Below, piece by piece: positions 32,035-33,119 of a stretch of 33,119 nt of DNA. Within the stretch, counting starts at the first letter, position 1, and each line of letters begins with the position of its first letter. The stretch comes from Bacteroidales bacterium (GTDB taxonomy: Bacteria; Bacteroidota; Bacteroidia; Bacteroidales; UBA3824), in the NCBI GenBank assembly GCA_017394445.1, contig JAFPYT010000386.1, positions 1 through 33,119 on the forward strand, in the 5' to 3' direction. The notes under the pieces were generated by a model. That model was not told where the DNA came from and did no database searches. It saw only the letters and a list, made by a program, of their open reading frames with translations. Made by a program: the position numbers and the translations under genes.

Positions 32035-33119
32035 TTATGCTATTGTAAGCACAAACCAGTTTTTCTTGCCCTTGCGGACGAGGATGTATTTTTCGTCTAA
32101 AAGGTAAGTGGTGTCGATTTTGGTTTCAGGATCTGACACCTTTTCTTGGTTGATGCTCAGCGAGTTTTCTTTGGTAATAGCACGACGGGCTTCGCCTTTG
32201 GAGGCAAACACCTGCGATTTTTCTGCCAAAAGATCCAAGACGCCAATGCCCTGCGCAAGTTCATCTTTGGAAATCTTAAACTGAGGTACACCGTTGAATA
32301 TCTCTAAGAAGGATTTTTCGTCTAACTTCAAGAGTTGCTCCTTTGTACCTTTGCCAAAAAGTATCTGTGTGGCGGCGATGGCGGTGTTGTAAGCGTTTTC
32401 GCCGTGAACCATAATGGTGATACGTTTAGCAAGTTCGCTCTGCAAAAGACGGCGACCCGGATCTGTGCGGTGCTCTTCAATAAGGTTTTCAATCTCCTCT
32501 TTCGACAAGAGGGTGTAAATCTTAATATAACGCTCGGCATCTTCGTCGGATGTATTGATCCAAAACTGATAAAACTCGTAGGGCGAAGTAAGTTTCGGGT
32601 CGAGCCAAACATTGCCTTTCTCGGTTTTGCCAAACTTAGTGCCATCGGCTTTCTTGATAAGGGGACAGGTAAGACCGAATGCCTCAGCCTCGATACCGTC
32701 GATACGGCGGATAAGTTCCACGCCGGTGGTGATATTGCCCCACTGATCGGCGCCACCCATTTGGAGTTTGCAGTTTTTATGCTTGCGAAGATAGTAGAAA
32801 TCGTAGCCCTGCATCAATTGGTATGAGAACTCAGTAAACGACATACCTTCACGGCTGTCGGATGCAAAACGCTTTTTAACGCTGTCCTTAGCCATCTTAT
32901 AATTAACGGTGATGTGCTTACCGATGTCGCGGATAAAAGAGATAAACGAAAAATCTTTCATCCAATCGTAGTTGTCCACAAGTTCGGCAGCGTTGATAGC
33001 GTCGGAGTCGAAATCCAAAAATTTCGACAACTGCGCCTTAATGCAAGCCTTATTATGGTTGAGGGTTTTCTCGTCCAAGAGATTACGCTCGGCAGATTTT
33101 CCCGAGGGGTCGCCCACCA
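32035..33119 (-). CDS. tyrS: Tyrosyl-tRNA synthetase, 5' end cut off by the window
   Basis: 360 codons are visible; the open frame continues off the right edge. Charges tRNA-Tyr. It shows [13 protein letters not shown] (usually about 60-70 residues into the protein), [17 protein letters not shown], the Tyr-binding [20 protein letters not shown], the KMSKS-equivalent [13 protein letters not shown], and a C-terminal S4-like RNA-binding domain ([20 protein letters not shown] near residues 309-328 of the visible part). The HIGH motif would lie outside the window. A GTG near 33117 opens the visible frame but is internal, not the start. Confidence 0.97.
   Translation of the reverse strand, partial: VGDPSGKSAERNLLDEKTLNHNKACIKAQLSKFLDFDSDAINAAELVDNYDWMKDFSFISFIRDIGKHITVNYKMAKDSVKKRFASDSREGMSFTEFSYQLMQGYDFYYLRKHKNCKLQMGGADQWGNITTGVELIRRIDGIEAEAFGLTCPLIKKADGTKFGKTEKGNVWLDPKLTSPYEFYQFWINTSDEDAERYIKIYTLLSKEEIENLIEEHRTDPGRRLLQSELAKRITIMVHGENAYNTAIAATQILFGKGTKEQLLKLDEKSFLEIFNGVPQFKISKDELAQGIGVLDLLAEKSQVFASKGEARRAITKENSLSINQEKVSDPETKIDTTYLLDEKYILVRKGKKNWFVLTIA

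Overview
The window looks like a chromosomal segment of a member of the Bacteroidota, probably order Bacteroidales. The main sign is the promoter signature: before most transcription units I find TTG or TTTG, then 19-22 bases, then TAnnTTTG, and almost no Shine-Dalgarno sequences. Gene content agrees: Wzi-type outer-membrane barrels, a short AtpC, a RadC/S20 pair, an AAA_14/DUF4143 ATPase, a PIN_3 toxin module and a tRNA gene with no encoded CCA. Most of the window is housekeeping DNA with small accessory islands between the core genes.

Layout. 1-3420 is an accessory patch: the start of an AAA-ATPase-like protein (minus), then an unrecognised 213-aa gene, a broken arginine/agmatine deiminase-family gene and an AlbA_2/Schlafen-type ATP-binding protein (plus). 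3577-5330 is atpD-atpC. 5419-6375 is a secreted esterase (minus), followed by a large nested palindrome and a PIN toxin-antitoxin module whose transcript runs into two family-4 glycosyltransferases (6627-9470). radC and rpsT (minus), a family-2 glycosyltransferase (plus) and an AAA_14 ATPase (minus) reach 12522. The 610-base gap 12523-13132 holds a promoter, a two-copy direct repeat and two adjacent candidate small RNAs that share sequence boxes and each end in a strong terminator.

13133-17068 is one four-gene transcript: FemAB/GNAT-like protein, upp, rsgA and a Wzi-like barrel. 17149-20299 carries a small membrane protein, a U32-family protein (RNA hydroxylation type) and ahcY. 20406-20824 is a decayed toxin-antitoxin locus: an RHH antitoxin with a palindromic operator, and only the start codon and the last 28 codons of the toxin. 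It is followed by a chorismate mutase-DUF3781 fusion, ogt and a lipoprotein. On the minus strand 22682-26202 carries tRNA-Arg(CCG), a SiaC-like protein, a lipoprotein that looks like an inactive glutaminyl cyclase, ruvB and an SDR-family protein without its catalytic residues. 26350-28844 pairs a WecA-type sugar-phosphate transferase with a second Wzi-like barrel. nadB, a third candidate small RNA, a small outer-membrane barrel, rnhB and the 3' part of tyrS complete the window.

Functional themes. Surface polysaccharide work recurs: three cytoplasmic glycosyltransferases, one lipid-carrier glycosyl-1-phosphate transferase and two Wzi-like barrels, spread over several transcripts and not in one capsule locus. 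No large new defence or metabolic system is visible. The least explained parts are the paired candidate small RNAs, the chorismate mutase-DUF3781 fusion, two apparent pseudoenzymes flanking ruvB, several operator-like palindromes and the compensated tRNA change. All calls come from reading the sequence; no database search was run.
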